Source: Betaproteobacteria bacterium SG8_41 (lineage in GTDB: Bacteria > Pseudomonadota > Gammaproteobacteria > Burkholderiales > SG8-41). Taken from it: a stretch of DNA of 64,000 nt. The translations under genes were made by a program, and so were the position numbers. The stretch lies in the NCBI GenBank assembly GCA_001303585.1, contig LJTT01000017.1, forward strand, positions 1 to 64,000, in the 5' to 3' direction. Below, in pieces: positions 28,920 through 39,976 of this stretch. Numbering within the stretch: position 1 is the stretch's first letter; each line of letters opens with the position of its first letter. Below the pieces are notes generated by a model. The model saw only the letters and a program-made list of their open reading frames with translations. It did no database searches and was not told the DNA's origin.

Positions 28920-30416
28920 TCAACTTAGGCGCCGTTCCAAATATCGCGCTACCGCGGCGCGCTGACCCACGTCCAAGTGGAGCCCCGTCTTCGTGCGCCG
29001 CCACAGCACATCCTCGGCACTGAGCACCCATTCGCGCTCTACAAAATAATCGATCTCGCGCGCATACAGGTCAGCCCCGAAATGCTCGCCAAGGTCGGCC
29101 AGCGAGATACTCTGGCCCAGCACATCATAGGCAAGCTCGCCATGACGCCCGGCCAGAGCGTAGCGCAGGCTAGGCGGCAGCCACGGAAAGTCGCCCCGGA
29201 ATCGCGATTCGACGAACGCCTCGAAGCTTGCGCCATGCAAGTCACCCCCAGGCAGTATCGCCTCCTGGGTCCAGGAACCGGGCATCCCCGGAAACCACGG
29301 TGCGAGCGTCGAAAGCGCCTGCTCGGCGAGGCGGCGGAAGACTGTGATCTTGCCGCCCACAATCGACAACAACGGGGGCTCACCATTTTCCCCATCGATA
29401 CTCAAGCTGTAATCACGCGTGACCTCCGAGGGGTTCGAAGAGCGGTCGTCGAAAAGCGCTCGCACGCCGCAATAACTCCAGACGACATCGACGGGATCGA
29501 CGCGCCGTTCGAAATAACGATTCGCTGCACGGCACAGGTAGTCGATTTCCTCCGCGCTCGCATCGCAATCTGCTGGCGCGCCGCGAAGCTCTACGTCCGT
29601 GGTGCCGATCAGCGTGTAAGCCCCCTCGTACCCGTACGCAAAAATCACCCGCCCATCCTCGTTCTGCAGAATGTAGGCATGGTTTCCCTCGTACAAACGC
29701 GGCACGACGATGTGACTGCCTTTCACCAGTTTCACGCCGAGCCCTGGCGGCCGCCTGATCACATCGTCCAGAAACTGTCCCACCCAGGGTCCCGTGGCGT
29801 TGACGATCGCGGCCGCTTCAGCCTGCGATTCAATTCCGCCCGGGCCACGCAATGTGGCACACCAGCTGCCGCCACGGCGATCCGCGGCAACACACACCGT
29901 GCGGGGCAGTATTGCAGCACCTAAATCAGCAGCCGCGCGCGCGGTAACCAGCACGAGTCGTGAGTCGTCCACCCAGCAATCGGAATAGACGAAACCCTTG
30001 CCATACTCGTGTTTGAGTCCCGCCCCGTATGGGCTGCTCCGCAGATCCACACCGTGCGATGCCTCCAGGGCATGGCGGCGCGCAAGATAGTCATAAGCAA
30101 AGAGACCCGCCCGGATCATCCACGCCGGACGAAGGGCGGGTACGTGCGGCATCACGAAGCGCAGAGGTCGGACCAGGTGCGGCGCGGCGATCAGCAGCAC
30201 CTCCCGTTCAGCAAGCGCTTCGGCAACCAGACGGAACTGGAATCGCTCCAGGTAGCGCAGGCCGCCGTGGATGAGTTTGCTGCTGGCCGAGCTGGTCGCC
30301 CCGCCCAGATCTCCCTGCTCGACGAGCAGGGTCTTGAGTCCACGGCCGGCAGCATCCCGCGCGATCCCCGCGCCATTGATGCCGCCACCGACGATCAGAA
30401 GATCGTAGCGTTCCAT
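28920..30416 (-). CDS. glpD: Aerobic glycerol-3-phosphate dehydrogenase
   Basis: 498-residue FAD enzyme. Oxidises sn-glycerol-3-phosphate to dihydroxyacetone phosphate and feeds electrons to quinone at the inner membrane. N-terminal FAD motif LLIVGGGINGAGIARDAAGRG (about 6-26), the family signature GGLRYLERFQF (about 51-61) and VKLVKGSHIVVP (about 235). C-terminal DAO_C helical domain (from about 385). ATG start. It stands between atpC and glmU, which are usually neighbours in betaproteobacteria, so it looks inserted. No glpF, glpK or glpR is nearby. Confidence 0.95.
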   Translation of the reverse strand: MERYDLLIVGGGINGAGIARDAAGRGLKTLLVEQGDLGGATSSASSKLIHGGLRYLERFQFRLVAEALAEREVLLIAAPHLVRPLRFVMPHVPALRPAWMIRAGLFAYDYLARRHALEASHGVDLRSSPYGAGLKHEYGKGFVYSDCWVDDSRLVLVTARAAADLGAAILPRTVCVAADRRGGSWCATLRGPGGIESQAEAAAIVNATGPWVGQFLDDVIRRPPGLGVKLVKGSHIVVPRLYEGNHAYILQNEDGRVIFAYGYEGAYTLIGTTDVELRGAPADCDASAEEIDYLCRAANRYFERRVDPVDVVWSYCGVRALFDDRSSNPSEVTRDYSLSIDGENGEPPLLSIVGGKITVFRRLAEQALSTLAPWFPGMPGSWTQEAILPGGDLHGASFEAFVESRFRGDFPWLPPSLRYALAGRHGELAYDVLGQSISLADLGEHFGADLYAREIDYFVEREWVLSAEDVLWRRTKTGLHLDVGQRAAVARYLERRLS

Positions 30417-30458
30417 TAATGCAAAAGGGCAGCCTTGGCCGCCCTATTCTGCTCCCTC

Positions 30459-30478
30459 CGCGCCCTCAAGGGGGCGCG
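30459..30478 (-). terminator. GC-rich hairpin between atpC and glpD
   Basis: CGCGCCC (30459-30465) pairs with GGGCGCG (30472-30478) around a 6-nt loop, in the 112-bp gap after the atpC stop. No T run follows on the minus strand, so it may be a pause, processing or Rho-assisted end of the atp transcript rather than an intrinsic terminator. Confidence 0.35.
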
Positions 30479-30528
30479 CGTCGCTAACTCGCACAAAGGA
30501 CCCAGCGCCCATCAGGCATCCGGGTCGA

Positions 30529-30951
30529 TCACCGCTTCTGCCGGAGCTTCCGAATCGCCGCCAGCTGCGCCGCGATTGAGGCCAGTTCGGCCTCGACCGT
30601 TGCGACCTCCTGCTTGTCCTGCGCCTTGTCCCGCGCTTCCTCGGCGCGCTTCTGCGCCTCCAGCGCCTTCGCCTCGTCCAGGTCGTGGCCCCTGATCGCG
30701 GTGTCTGCGAGCACGGTCACGACCCGGGGCTGCACCTCCAGCACGCCGCCGGCCACGAAGATCAACTGCTCCTCGCCGCCGCCGGCCGGCCGGATGCGGA
30801 CCGTGCCAGGCTTGATGCGAGTGATGAGCGGCGTGTGCCGGGGATAAATGCCCAGTTCGCCGACCTCGCCCGGAAGCACGACGAATTCCGCCTCGCCCGA
30901 ATAGACGCTTTCTTCGGCGCTGACAACGTCGACTTGAATGGTTTCAGCCAT
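30529..30951 (-). CDS. atpC: ATP synthase epsilon subunit
   Basis: 140 residues. Part of the F1 central stalk; inhibits ATP hydrolysis. N-terminal beta-sandwich (1-85; [32 protein letters not shown]) and a C-terminal helical hairpin (about 90-138), here rich in Ala, Glu and Lys. ATG at 30951. The 119-bp gap to atpD contains a perfect 25-bp tandem repeat. Confidence 0.96.
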   Translation of the reverse strand: MAETIQVDVVSAEESVYSGEAEFVVLPGEVGELGIYPRHTPLITRIKPGTVRIRPAGGGEEQLIFVAGGVLEVQPRVVTVLADTAIRGHDLDEAKALEAQKRAEEARDKAQDKQEVATVEAELASIAAQLAAIRKLRQKR

Positions 30952-30967
30952 TGGGGTTCCGGGAAAT

Positions 30968-31017
30968 GGGGGACGGGAAAGGGGAAATGGGCGGGGGACG
31001 GGAAAGGGGAAATGGGC
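30968..31017. repeat. Perfect 25-bp tandem duplication between atpD and atpC
   Basis: Two identical, directly abutting 25-bp units (30968-30992 and 30993-31017). On plus each unit is made of G runs broken by A runs (G5-AC-G3-A3-G4-A3-TG3-C). A partial copy precedes the first. The array begins 17 nt upstream of the atpC ATG, giving a C/T-rich mRNA leader. Confidence 0.9.
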
Positions 31018-31070
31018 GACACGACGCGGGCGGCCTTTCGATTTGCCATTTCCTGTGCTCTAATTCCTGC

Positions 31071-32540
<1,470 letters not shown>

Positions 32541-32599
32541 CTAACACGACGACCACCCGCATCGCCCGCCGCCCACCACTGGCGTCTCCAGTGCCTCCA

Positions 32600-33463
32600 T
32601 CATACGGCCGCCGCGCCGCCCACGATCTCCGAAATCTCCTTCGTGATCGCCGCCTGGCGGTTCTTGTTGTAGATCAAGGTGAGCTCGTCGATCAGGGTCG
32701 CGGCGTTGTCTGAGGCGGCCTTCATCGCGACCATGCGAGCAGACTGCTCCGAGGCGCCGTTCTCGACCACCGCTTGGTAAATCACAGACTCGATGTAGCG
32801 TGTCAGCACCTGATCGAGCACGGCCTTCGCGTCGGGCTCGTAAATGTAGTCCCAAACGCCGCTCGGCGTGCCGAGCTTCTCGCCGGCAAGCGGCAGAAGC
32901 TGCAGCATCACTGGCTCCTGCTTCATCGTGTTGATGAAGCGCGTGCCGAAGATCATGAGCTGGTCGAAGCGGTCCTGGATATAGCCGTCCAGCATGATCT
33001 TCACCGCCCCAATCAGCTTTTCCAGCGAGGGACGGTCTCCAATCTGCGTGACGTTGGATACGATGTTGGCGCCCAGTCGCTGCATGAACGCCAGCCCCTT
33101 CGTGCCAATGCAGCACACCTCCACTTCCTCGCCTTGCGCCTGCCAATCCTTGTACTGCTGCAGCACCATCCGCAGCAAATTGGTGTTGAGCGCCCCGCAC
33201 AGTCCCTTGTCCGTCGTGACGACTATGACGCCCACGCGCCGCACCGTGTCCCGCGCGATGAGAAACGGGTGGCGGTACTCGGGGTTCGCGTGGCTGATGT
33301 GCGCGGCGACGTTGAGGATTTTCTCGACGTATGGCCGCGTCGCGCGCATGCGTTCCTGCGCGCGCCTCATTTTGGAAGCCGCGACCATTTCCATCGCTTT
33401 GGTGATCTTCCGGGTGTTTTGCACACTCCGGATTTTCATCCGTATTTCCTTGGTGCCCGGCAT
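32600..33463 (-). CDS. atpG: ATP synthase gamma subunit (internal start within the alpha-gamma frame)
   Basis: 287 residues if started at ATG 33463. N-terminal [20 protein letters not shown] and [16 protein letters not shown], and the C-terminal helix with [20 protein letters not shown], are the conserved rotor coiled-coil of gamma. The body ([16 protein letters not shown]) is intact. It forms the central shaft driven by the c ring. AAAGGGG lies close upstream of the ATG (2-nt gap), so separate translation is possible even though the alpha frame reads through. Length is normal for gamma. Confidence 0.88.
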   Translation of the reverse strand: MPGTKEIRMKIRSVQNTRKITKAMEMVAASKMRRAQERMRATRPYVEKILNVAAHISHANPEYRHPFLIARDTVRRVGVIVVTTDKGLCGALNTNLLRMVLQQYKDWQAQGEEVEVCCIGTKGLAFMQRLGANIVSNVTQIGDRPSLEKLIGAVKIMLDGYIQDRFDQLMIFGTRFINTMKQEPVMLQLLPLAGEKLGTPSGVWDYIYEPDAKAVLDQVLTRYIESVIYQAVVENGASEQSARMVAMKAASDNAATLIDELTLIYNKNRQAAITKEISEIVGGAAAV

Positions 33464-34969
33464 AGCCCCTTTCTTTACGCTGGCGGAGAGGTCCTTCGTC
33501 TCCTCCATGCGCGCAATAAGATCGCCGTATTTTCCCCGAACGTAGTCACGCATGCTGCGCTCGGCCGCCAGTGCTTTCTTGACGTCTATATCGTCGAAGA
33601 ACCCGTTGTTGACCGCGAAAAGCGTCAGCGCCATTTCCCAGACCTGGAGCGGATGATACTGGGCCTGTTTCATGAGCTCGGTCACCATGCGCCCGCGCTC
33701 GAGCTGCTTGCGGGTGGCTTCGTCGAGATCGGAAGCGAACTGTGCAAAGGCGGCCAACTCACGATACTGCGCTAGCGCCAGCCGGACGCCGCCCCCGGTG
33801 TCGCGGCGTTTCATGACCTTGGTCTGTGCCGCGCCGCCCACACGCGAGACCGATACGCCGGCATTAATCGCCGGCCGTATCCCCGCGTTGAAAAGGTCGG
33901 TCTCGAGAAAGATCTGCCCGTCGGTAATCGAGATGACGTTGGTCGGCACGAACGCCGTCACGTCGCCGGCCTGCGTCTCGATGATGGGCAGGGCGGTCAA
34001 CGACCCGGTCTTGCCCTTGATCTCTCCCTTGGTGAAGCGCTCGACGTACTCGTCGTTGACCCGCGCCGCTCGCTCGAGCAGGCGCGAGTGGAGATAGAAA
34101 ACATCGCCCGGATAAGCTTCGCGCCCGGGAGGGCGGCGCAGCAGCAGCGAGATCTGGCGGTAGGCCCAAGCCTGTTTGGTCAGATCGTCGTAAATGATGA
34201 GCGCGTCCTCGCCCCGGTCGCGGAAGTATTCACCCATGGTGCACCCGGAGTAGGGCGCGATGTATTGCATCGCGGCCGACTCGGAGGCGGATGCCGCGAC
34301 TACGATGGTATAGGCCATCGCGCCGTGCTCCTCGAGCTTGCGCACCACGTTCGCGATAGTCGAGGCTTTCTGCCCGATCGCCACATAGACGCAGATGAGC
34401 GATTTGCCCTTCTGATTGATGATCGTGTCCACCGCAACCGCCGTCTTGCCGGTCTGGCGATCGCCGATTATGAGCTCGCGCTGGCCACGGCCAATCGGCA
34501 CCATCGAGTCAATTGCCTTGAGACCGGTCTGCACCGGCTGGGACACCGAACGGCGCCAGATGACACCGGGAGCAACCTTCTCGATGACGTCCGTCATCTT
34601 GGCATTGATTGGCCCCTTGCCATCGATCGGCTGACCGAGCGAATTGACCACGCGCCCGAGCAATTCCGGACCGACCGGCACTTCGAGAATGCGGCCGGTG
34701 CACTTGACCGTGTCGCCTTCGGTGATGTGCTCATACTCGCCCAGAATCACGGCGCCGACCGAGTCGCGCTCAAGGTTCAGAGCGAGGCCAAACGTGTCGC
34801 CCGGAAACTCCAGCATCTCGCCCTGCATTACGTTCGATAGCCCGTGAATGCGGCAAATGCCGTCGGTCACGGATACCACCGTGCCCTGCGTGCGCATTTG
34901 TGCGCCGGCATCCAGGTTCTGGATCCGGCTCTTGATAAGTTCCGAAATCTCGGAGGGATTGAGTTGCAT
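32600..34969 (-). CDS. atpA: ATP synthase alpha subunit fused in frame to gamma (789 residues)
   Basis: One reading frame contains all of alpha except its last helix, then all of gamma, with no stop between. Alpha part, residues 1-502: Walker A GDRQTGKT (169-176), [14 protein letters not shown], arginine finger Arg376 in [12 protein letters not shown]. The C-terminus after TKDLSA (491-496) should continue about 15-20 residues; instead SVKKGA leads directly into Met503, the normal gamma start. Just upstream of the gamma ATG the sequence holds TAA (33477-33475) then AGAAAGGGGCT, which reads like the original alpha stop plus gamma ribosome site, but TAA is out of frame. A deletion in the alpha tail, not a multiple of 3, would explain this. 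Residues 388-391 also look like part of a 2-residue insertion. Real fusion or sequence error cannot be settled here. Confidence 0.9.
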   Translation of the reverse strand: MQLNPSEISELIKSRIQNLDAGAQMRTQGTVVSVTDGICRIHGLSNVMQGEMLEFPGDTFGLALNLERDSVGAVILGEYEHITEGDTVKCTGRILEVPVGPELLGRVVNSLGQPIDGKGPINAKMTDVIEKVAPGVIWRRSVSQPVQTGLKAIDSMVPIGRGQRELIIGDRQTGKTAVAVDTIINQKGKSLICVYVAIGQKASTIANVVRKLEEHGAMAYTIVVAASASESAAMQYIAPYSGCTMGEYFRDRGEDALIIYDDLTKQAWAYRQISLLLRRPPGREAYPGDVFYLHSRLLERAARVNDEYVERFTKGEIKGKTGSLTALPIIETQAGDVTAFVPTNVISITDGQIFLETDLFNAGIRPAINAGVSVSRVGGAAQTKVMKRRDTGGGVRLALAQYRELAAFAQFASDLDEATRKQLERGRMVTELMKQAQYHPLQVWEMALTLFAVNNGFFDDIDVKKALAAERSMRDYVRGKYGDLIARMEETKDLSASVKKGAMPGTKEIRMKIRSVQNTRKITKAMEMVAASKMRRAQERMRATRPYVEKILNVAAHISHANPEYRHPFLIARDTVRRVGVIVVTTDKGLCGALNTNLLRMVLQQYKDWQAQGEEVEVCCIGTKGLAFMQRLGANIVSNVTQIGDRPSLEKLIGAVKIMLDGYIQDRFDQLMIFGTRFINTMKQEPVMLQLLPLAGEKLGTPSGVWDYIYEPDAKAVLDQVLTRYIESVIYQAVVENGASEQSARMVAMKAASDNAATLIDELTLIYNKNRQAAITKEISEIVGGAAAV

Positions 34970-34987
34970 CGTTTTACCTCAGGCTCT

Positions 34988-35524
34988 CTATTCTTTAAGT
35001 GCGCTTTCGAGCGCGTCGAGTTGCGCGCGCGCGGAAGCGTCGATCACTTGGTCACCGATAACAATCTTGACGCCGCCAATGAGCTCCTTCTCGAGCTGCA
35101 CGCGCGCTTTCACCTTGCGACCCGTCTTGTGTTCAAGCCCGGCCACTAACTGCGCTACCTGCGTATCGTCCAGCTCAAAAGCGGTGTAGATATCAGCATC
35201 GACTACACTCTCGCGCTCGTTTCTGAGCGTCTCGTACTGGGTGCGGATCTCCGGCAGAACCTCAAGCCGCCGGTTTTCCGCCAGAACGCGCACAAAATTT
35301 TCCGCCTCGCCGGTCAACCTTCCGGCCAATATGGCGATGAACAGGCCCGCAACCTTCGTGGGCGAGAGGTTGGGATCGTTGATCGCCGCGCGCACCTCCT
35401 GATCAGCAGCGACCGCGGCCAGGTTGCCGAGCACCGCCGACCAGTCGGCAAGCTTGCCGGCGTCATCGGCAAGCCTGAAGACTGCTTCGGCATACGGACG
35501 CGCTATAGTCGCGGTTTCGGCCAT
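34988..35524 (-). CDS. atpH: ATP synthase delta subunit
   Basis: 178 residues. Joins the top of F1 to the b subunit stalk. N-terminal six-helix domain (ARPYAEAVFRLADDAGKL at about 8-25) and C-terminal domain with LEKELIGGVKIVIGDQVID (about 144-162) and the terminal SARAQLDALESALKE. ATG at 35524. Starts 70 nt after atpF and ends 18 nt before atpA. Confidence 0.96.
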   Translation of the reverse strand: MAETATIARPYAEAVFRLADDAGKLADWSAVLGNLAAVAADQEVRAAINDPNLSPTKVAGLFIAILAGRLTGEAENFVRVLAENRRLEVLPEIRTQYETLRNERESVVDADIYTAFELDDTQVAQLVAGLEHKTGRKVKARVQLEKELIGGVKIVIGDQVIDASARAQLDALESALKE

Positions 35525-35594
35525 CGCTTCACTCGCCGGGGCTCTTTGGCGACCCGCCGCCTACCTGCAATGCGTGTTGGAGCACCATAAGGGA

Positions 35595-36065
35595 CTACAA
35601 CTGGCCCTTGATCGAACCGAGCAGCTCCGCGTGCGCCTTGGCGTCGACTTCGCGCCGCAGGATCTTTTCGGCGCCGGCCACGGCCAGCATCGCCACCTGG
35701 TCGCGCAACTGCTCGCGCGCCCGCGCGACTTCCTGATCGATCTCCGCCTTCGCGGCCGCTTTCTCGCGGCCGCTTTCTTCTTTCGCGGCCAACTTTGCCT
35801 CCTCGATCAGTTCGGCAGCACGCTTCTCCGCCTGTGCCAGGATCTCCGCTGCCCGGTCGCGCGACTGGCGGACTGTCTCCTCGGCCTGCTTGTTCGACAC
35901 CTCCAGCGACTTCTTGCCCTGCTCCGCCGCGGCGAGCCCTTCGGCAATGGTCTTCTGCCTCGACTCGATCGCGCGCAACAGCGGCGGCCACACAAACTTC
36001 ACGGTGAACCAGATGAAGGCGGCAAACGTGATCGCTTGCGCGAACAACGTCAGGTTAATGTTCAT
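35595..36065 (-). CDS. atpF: ATP synthase b subunit
   Basis: 156 residues. Peripheral stalk. N-terminal transmembrane helix (about 4-26; [20 protein letters not shown]) followed by a long charged right-handed coiled-coil to the end. Length matches E. coli b (156). ATG at 36065, 42 nt after atpE. Confidence 0.97.
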   Translation of the reverse strand: MNINLTLFAQAITFAAFIWFTVKFVWPPLLRAIESRQKTIAEGLAAAEQGKKSLEVSNKQAEETVRQSRDRAAEILAQAEKRAAELIEEAKLAAKEESGREKAAAKAEIDQEVARAREQLRDQVAMLAVAGAEKILRREVDAKAHAELLGSIKGQL

Positions 36066-36107
36066 CTTCTACCCTTTCGGGATCTGTCGCGTGCATTGCC
36101 AGTGGCC

Positions 36108-36410
<303 letters not shown>

Positions 36411-36423
36411 TTAATCAGGGAAA

Positions 36424-37233
36424 TTAATGGTGCTCGTGAGCCATCGAGATGTAGACGATGGTGAGCATCATGAAAATATAAGCCTGCAGCACGATGATCA
36501 GGATGTGGAAGATCATCCAGCCGAGCCCGAAGAAGAATCCGAAAAATGTCCCGACAACGCCGGTCGCCGCCCAGACCCAGAGCAGAAAGAAGATGATTTC
36601 GCCGGCGTAGATATTTCCAAACAGGCGCAGCGAGTGCGAAAGCGTCTTCGAGAAGTACTCGACCAGATTGAACAGAAAATTGAACGGCCAGAGGAGCGGA
36701 TTCGAGCCAAACGGGGCACAGAACATTTCGTGGATCCAGCCGCCCAAACCCTTCACGGCAATGCCGAAATAAAGCGAGAGCAACAGCACCGTGATGGAAA
36801 GCGCAAAAGTCGTGTTCACGTCAGCGGTCGGGACAGGCCGCCATTCGTGCACGCCGATGACGCCCATTAGGACCATGAAGAGGTCTACTGGCAACCAGTC
36901 CATGGCGTTCATCAGCAGCACCCAGACGAACACCGTAAGGGCGGCGGGCGCGATGAAGCGGTGGCGATCACCGTGGAGAAATATTTCTTTTGCCTGGTTA
37001 TCGACGAAGTGGATCAGGAGTTCCACGAAAGCCTGGCGCCGGTTGGGCACGCCAGCCGTTGCGCCCTTGATGACCCACCATATGAGTCCCAGGCCGATGC
37101 ACCCAAGCGCAATGCTGGTCACCAGCGAGTCGACATGCAGCACCCAAAACTGCCCCTCCCCGACAGGCTTCGACAGGAAGGTCAGGTGGTGCTCGATGTA
37201 GTTGGAGGGGGTTAACGCACTACCGGCTGCCAT
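36424..37233 (-). CDS. atpB: ATP synthase a subunit
   Basis: 269 residues, about five transmembrane helices. Carries the stator half channels. The essential Arg is Arg203 in [16 protein letters not shown]. His-rich tail (MAHEHH). ATG at 37233, 12 nt after atpI. Confidence 0.97.
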   Translation of the reverse strand: MAAGSALTPSNYIEHHLTFLSKPVGEGQFWVLHVDSLVTSIALGCIGLGLIWWVIKGATAGVPNRRQAFVELLIHFVDNQAKEIFLHGDRHRFIAPAALTVFVWVLLMNAMDWLPVDLFMVLMGVIGVHEWRPVPTADVNTTFALSITVLLLSLYFGIAVKGLGGWIHEMFCAPFGSNPLLWPFNFLFNLVEYFSKTLSHSLRLFGNIYAGEIIFFLLWVWAATGVVGTFFGFFFGLGWMIFHILIIVLQAYIFMMLTIVYISMAHEHH

Positions 37234-37245
37234 CGCTTCATCGTT

Positions 37246-37623
37246 CTAATATTCGCGGACAAAAAACGCCATGGCAAAAATGAGCACGGTCACCGCGAAC
37301 GAGCCTATGAACGCAGCCACTACGACGCTCTTGTATGTCGCCAGCACGAGCCACAGCAGAAAAACGACAAGGCCTACCTTGATCATTTCGGCCCTGAACG
37401 CCGCCAACAATGTTCCTGCTGCGGACTCTGCCTTTCCCAGTGAGGCCGCCACCGCAAACCCCAGGCCGGCGCAGATGCTCACGAGGCCGCCCAGTGCTGC
37501 GGACAGTGCCCCGTCGGCGCCCGCCAATATCCCTGCGATGAGGGTCAAGCCGGTGGTCGCCATCACCTGCCACCGGAGAACGGTGCGGATTGGCTTGCTC
37601 AGCTTGCGAAGCTTGGCGTTCAT
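37246..37623 (-). CDS. atpI: ATP synthase protein I
   Basis: 125 residues. Small membrane protein with four predicted transmembrane helices (about 20-40, 42-62, 75-95, 98-120), an assembly factor helping c-ring formation. Basic N-terminus MNAKLRKLSKPIR. ATG at 37623 chosen; a longer frame would overlap the promoter. It is the first gene of the atp operon, 20-30 nt downstream of a strong promoter. Confidence 0.9.
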   Translation of the reverse strand: MNAKLRKLSKPIRTVLRWQVMATTGLTLIAGILAGADGALSAALGGLVSICAGLGFAVAASLGKAESAAGTLLAAFRAEMIKVGLVVFLLWLVLATYKSVVVAAFIGSFAVTVLIFAMAFFVREY

Positions 37624-37650
37624 GTTCCCCGCAGCGAGCAAGGGCGCAAA

Positions 37651-37680
37651 AGTATAGCCTTTTTGCGCCCGCCCGGTCAA
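37651..37680 (-). promoter_or_regulatory. Sigma70 promoter of the atp operon
   Basis: On minus, TTGACC (37680-37675), an 18-nt spacer, and TATACT (37656-37651); each hexamer has 5 of 6 consensus bases. Transcription would start near 37644, about 20 nt before the atpI ATG. Confidence 0.75.
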
Positions 37681-37715
37681 TTTTCCGCGGCGCAGCAAGC
37701 GTCCTTATGCCGGCG

Positions 37716-38570
37716 TTATACGCCGTCGCCGCCCAACTTGCCCAGCAGGTGGTCGAGATGATCGTGGTTCGAATAATGCACGATGAGCTTGCCGGCACCG
37801 CCTTTGCCCGCCTTGATCTCCACTCGTGTACCTAACCGCTGGGAGACCTCTTCCTCGAGCCGGGCGACATCGCGGTCAACCTGTCTGCTCGCGCGTGGCG
37901 CGGGCCGCGTCAACAGGGCACTGACTCGCTGCTCGACCTGCCGCACCGAGAGCTGTCTTGCTGCGGCTTCGCGGGCAAGCTCGATTTGCTTGAGCGCCGG
38001 CAGCGCGAGCAGCGCACGGGCGTGGCCCATATCGAGCTTGCCTGCGCGCAGCAATTCCTGTGCCGGCGCGGCGAGCTCGAGCAGCCGCAGGGTATTCGTG
38101 ATGCCCGTTCGGGAGCGGCCCAGCGCTTCGGCTGCCTGCGCATGCGTCATTCCAAACTCATCGATCAGACGCTGCATACCTGTCGCCTGCTCGAGGGGGT
38201 TGAGATCCTCGCGCTGAATGTTCTCGATGAGGCCGATCGCGAGCGCATGACTGTCGGGCACTTCCCGCACAAGGGCGGGGACACTTGCAAGACCCGCCAT
38301 CCGCGCCGCGCGCCAGCGCCGTTCCCCCGCGACGATCTCGTAACGGCCTTCTGTCAGCGGCCGCACCAATATCGGTTGCATGACGCCCTGCAAGCGAATC
38401 GATTCGGCCAGCTCAGCAAGCGCGTCCTGATCCATGCGTGTGCGGGGCTGGAAGCGGCCCGGCTGGAGCGAATCCACCGCGAGCGTGGCGAGGGCATCTC
38501 GCGCCGTGGCTTCGCCCTCCGCGCCAAGCAGCGCGTCCAGTCCGCGGCCCAATCCTCTTGTCTTTACCAT
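37716..38570 (-). CDS. parB: Chromosome partitioning protein ParB
   Basis: 284 residues. CTP-dependent clamp loading at parS. N-terminal GLGRGLDALLG (ParA-activating region, about 6-16). CTPase motifs GERRWRAAR (about 82-90) and ENIQREDLNPLEQA (about 114-127). Helix-turn-helix AQAAEALGRSRTGITNTLRL (about 143-162). C-terminal Lys/Gly-rich dimerisation domain. ATG 10 nt after parA. Candidate parS sites lie at 41989-42062. Confidence 0.97.
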   Translation of the reverse strand: MVKTRGLGRGLDALLGAEGEATARDALATLAVDSLQPGRFQPRTRMDQDALAELAESIRLQGVMQPILVRPLTEGRYEIVAGERRWRAARMAGLASVPALVREVPDSHALAIGLIENIQREDLNPLEQATGMQRLIDEFGMTHAQAAEALGRSRTGITNTLRLLELAAPAQELLRAGKLDMGHARALLALPALKQIELAREAAARQLSVRQVEQRVSALLTRPAPRASRQVDRDVARLEEEVSQRLGTRVEIKAGKGGAGKLIVHYSNHDHLDHLLGKLGGDGV

Positions 38571-38580
38571 GGTGTCGTCC

Positions 38581-39348
38581 TCATCCAGCGGCGCGATTCA
38601 ACATCTCTCCCGCGAGCGCCAGGTAAGCCTGGGCCCCCTTGGAACCCTGGTCGAACTTGATGGCCGGCAAGCCAAAGCTTGGCGCTTCGGCCAAGCGCAC
38701 GTTGCGCGGAATGACTGTTCGATACACCTTCTCGCCGAAATGCGCCATCAGCTGCTCCGAAACCTGCTGAGCCAGTGTATTGCGCGGGTCGTACATCGTG
38801 CGCAACAAACCCTCGATTTCGAGGTGGGGGTTCAGGTGCGAGCGAACCTTCTTGACGGTCTGGACCAGATCGCTCAGTCCCTCCAGCGCGTAGTACTCAC
38901 ACTGCATGGGAATCATCACGGCATGTGCGGCCGTCAGGCCGTTGACCGTGAGCAAGTTGAGGGCCGGCGGACAGTCGATCAGGATGAAATCGTATTCGGC
39001 GGCGACCACCGCAAGCGCGTCCTTCAGGCGTGATTCCCGGTGTTCGAGCTCGACCATCTCGACCTCGGCACCTGCCAGCTCCCGATTTGACGGGACCAGG
39101 TCATAGCCGCCGTTCTCCGCCCGCACGCGGACTTCCGTTATGCGGCGCGAGCCGAGAAGAACGTGATAGACAGTCGCTGCCAGCGTTCGTTTGTCCACGC
39201 CGCTGCCCATCGTGGCGTTGCCCTGGGGATCCATGTCCACCAATAACACCCGCCGCTGGGAGGCAGCCAGGCTCGCCGCGAGATTGACGCCGGTGGTCGT
39301 CTTACCGACGCCGCCCTTCTGGTTGGTAATCGCAACGATGCGGGTCAT
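38581..39348 (-). CDS. parA: Chromosome partitioning ATPase ParA
   Basis: 255 residues. Deviant Walker A KGGVGKTTTGVNLAASLA (about 11-28), DMDPQGNAT (about 38-46) and Walker B ILIDCPPAL. Short N-terminus typical of chromosomal ParA/Soj without an autoregulatory HTH. ATG 4 nt after the rsmG stop; parB follows after 10 nt. Confidence 0.97.
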   Translation of the reverse strand: MTRIVAITNQKGGVGKTTTGVNLAASLAASQRRVLLVDMDPQGNATMGSGVDKRTLAATVYHVLLGSRRITEVRVRAENGGYDLVPSNRELAGAEVEMVELEHRESRLKDALAVVAAEYDFILIDCPPALNLLTVNGLTAAHAVMIPMQCEYYALEGLSDLVQTVKKVRSHLNPHLEIEGLLRTMYDPRNTLAQQVSEQLMAHFGEKVYRTVIPRNVRLAEAPSFGLPAIKFDQGSKGAQAYLALAGEMLNRAAG

Positions 39349-39352
39349 GGGT

Positions 39353-39976
39353 TTAGCTCCGCTCGAGGAGTAGCAAATGCCGGGCGACGCGCAGCCCCGG
39401 GATGTTGAGCGCTTGCGCGCGGCGCAGCCGAAAACCGTCGGGAAGATGTGCCAATTCTTCGTGCGGATAGACCCCCTTCATCGCTGCCAAGGTCCCGCCC
39501 GGCGCGACGAGGTGGCCAGCAAGCAAGACAAATTCGGTGAGGTCGGAGAGCGCACGCGAGATAACGAGATCGAACGGTTTGGGCACCGACCAGTGCTCCG
39601 CACGCACGCATTCGACCGTCGCGTTGCCGAGGGCAAGCTCGATGACCGCTTGGCGAAGGAACGCCGTTTTCTTCTGGCTCGAATCGAGTAACGTTACTTG
39701 CGCGCGCGGCAATGCCAACGCCAGAGGAACGCCAGGCAGGCCTGCGCCACTGCCGACGTCCAAGATGGTCGCGGCCGAGATGTAGGGCACCACCGCCAGG
39801 CAATCCAACAGATGCTGGCCCACCATTTCCGATGGATCGCGTACGGCGGTCAAGTTGTAAGCCTGATTCCATTTGTCCAACAGTGCCAGGTAGTCCAGCA
39901 ATTTCTGATGGGTCTGTGGCGGTAGGCTCAAACCGAGTTGCGCCACGCCATCGGCAAGCTGCGCCGCCAGATTCAC
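39353..39976 (-). CDS. rsmG: 16S rRNA (guanine527-N7)-methyltransferase
   Basis: 207 residues, GTG start. Methylates G527 of 16S rRNA. SAM-binding [17 protein letters not shown] (about 68-84) and [14 protein letters not shown]. The GTG overlaps the mnmG TGA (GTGA), indicating translational coupling in mnmG-rsmG-parA-parB. Longer frames within mnmG were rejected. Confidence 0.96.
   Translation of the reverse strand: MNLAAQLADGVAQLGLSLPPQTHQKLLDYLALLDKWNQAYNLTAVRDPSEMVGQHLLDCLAVVPYISAATILDVGSGAGLPGVPLALALPRAQVTLLDSSQKKTAFLRQAVIELALGNATVECVRAEHWSVPKPFDLVISRALSDLTEFVLLAGHLVAPGGTLAAMKGVYPHEELAHLPDGFRLRRAQALNIPGLRVARHLLLLERS

Noticed and set aside
30952-31070. CRISPR-like array at the G/A-rich repeats
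   Set aside because: Only two abutting copies with no spacers and no cas genes; it is a tandem duplication.
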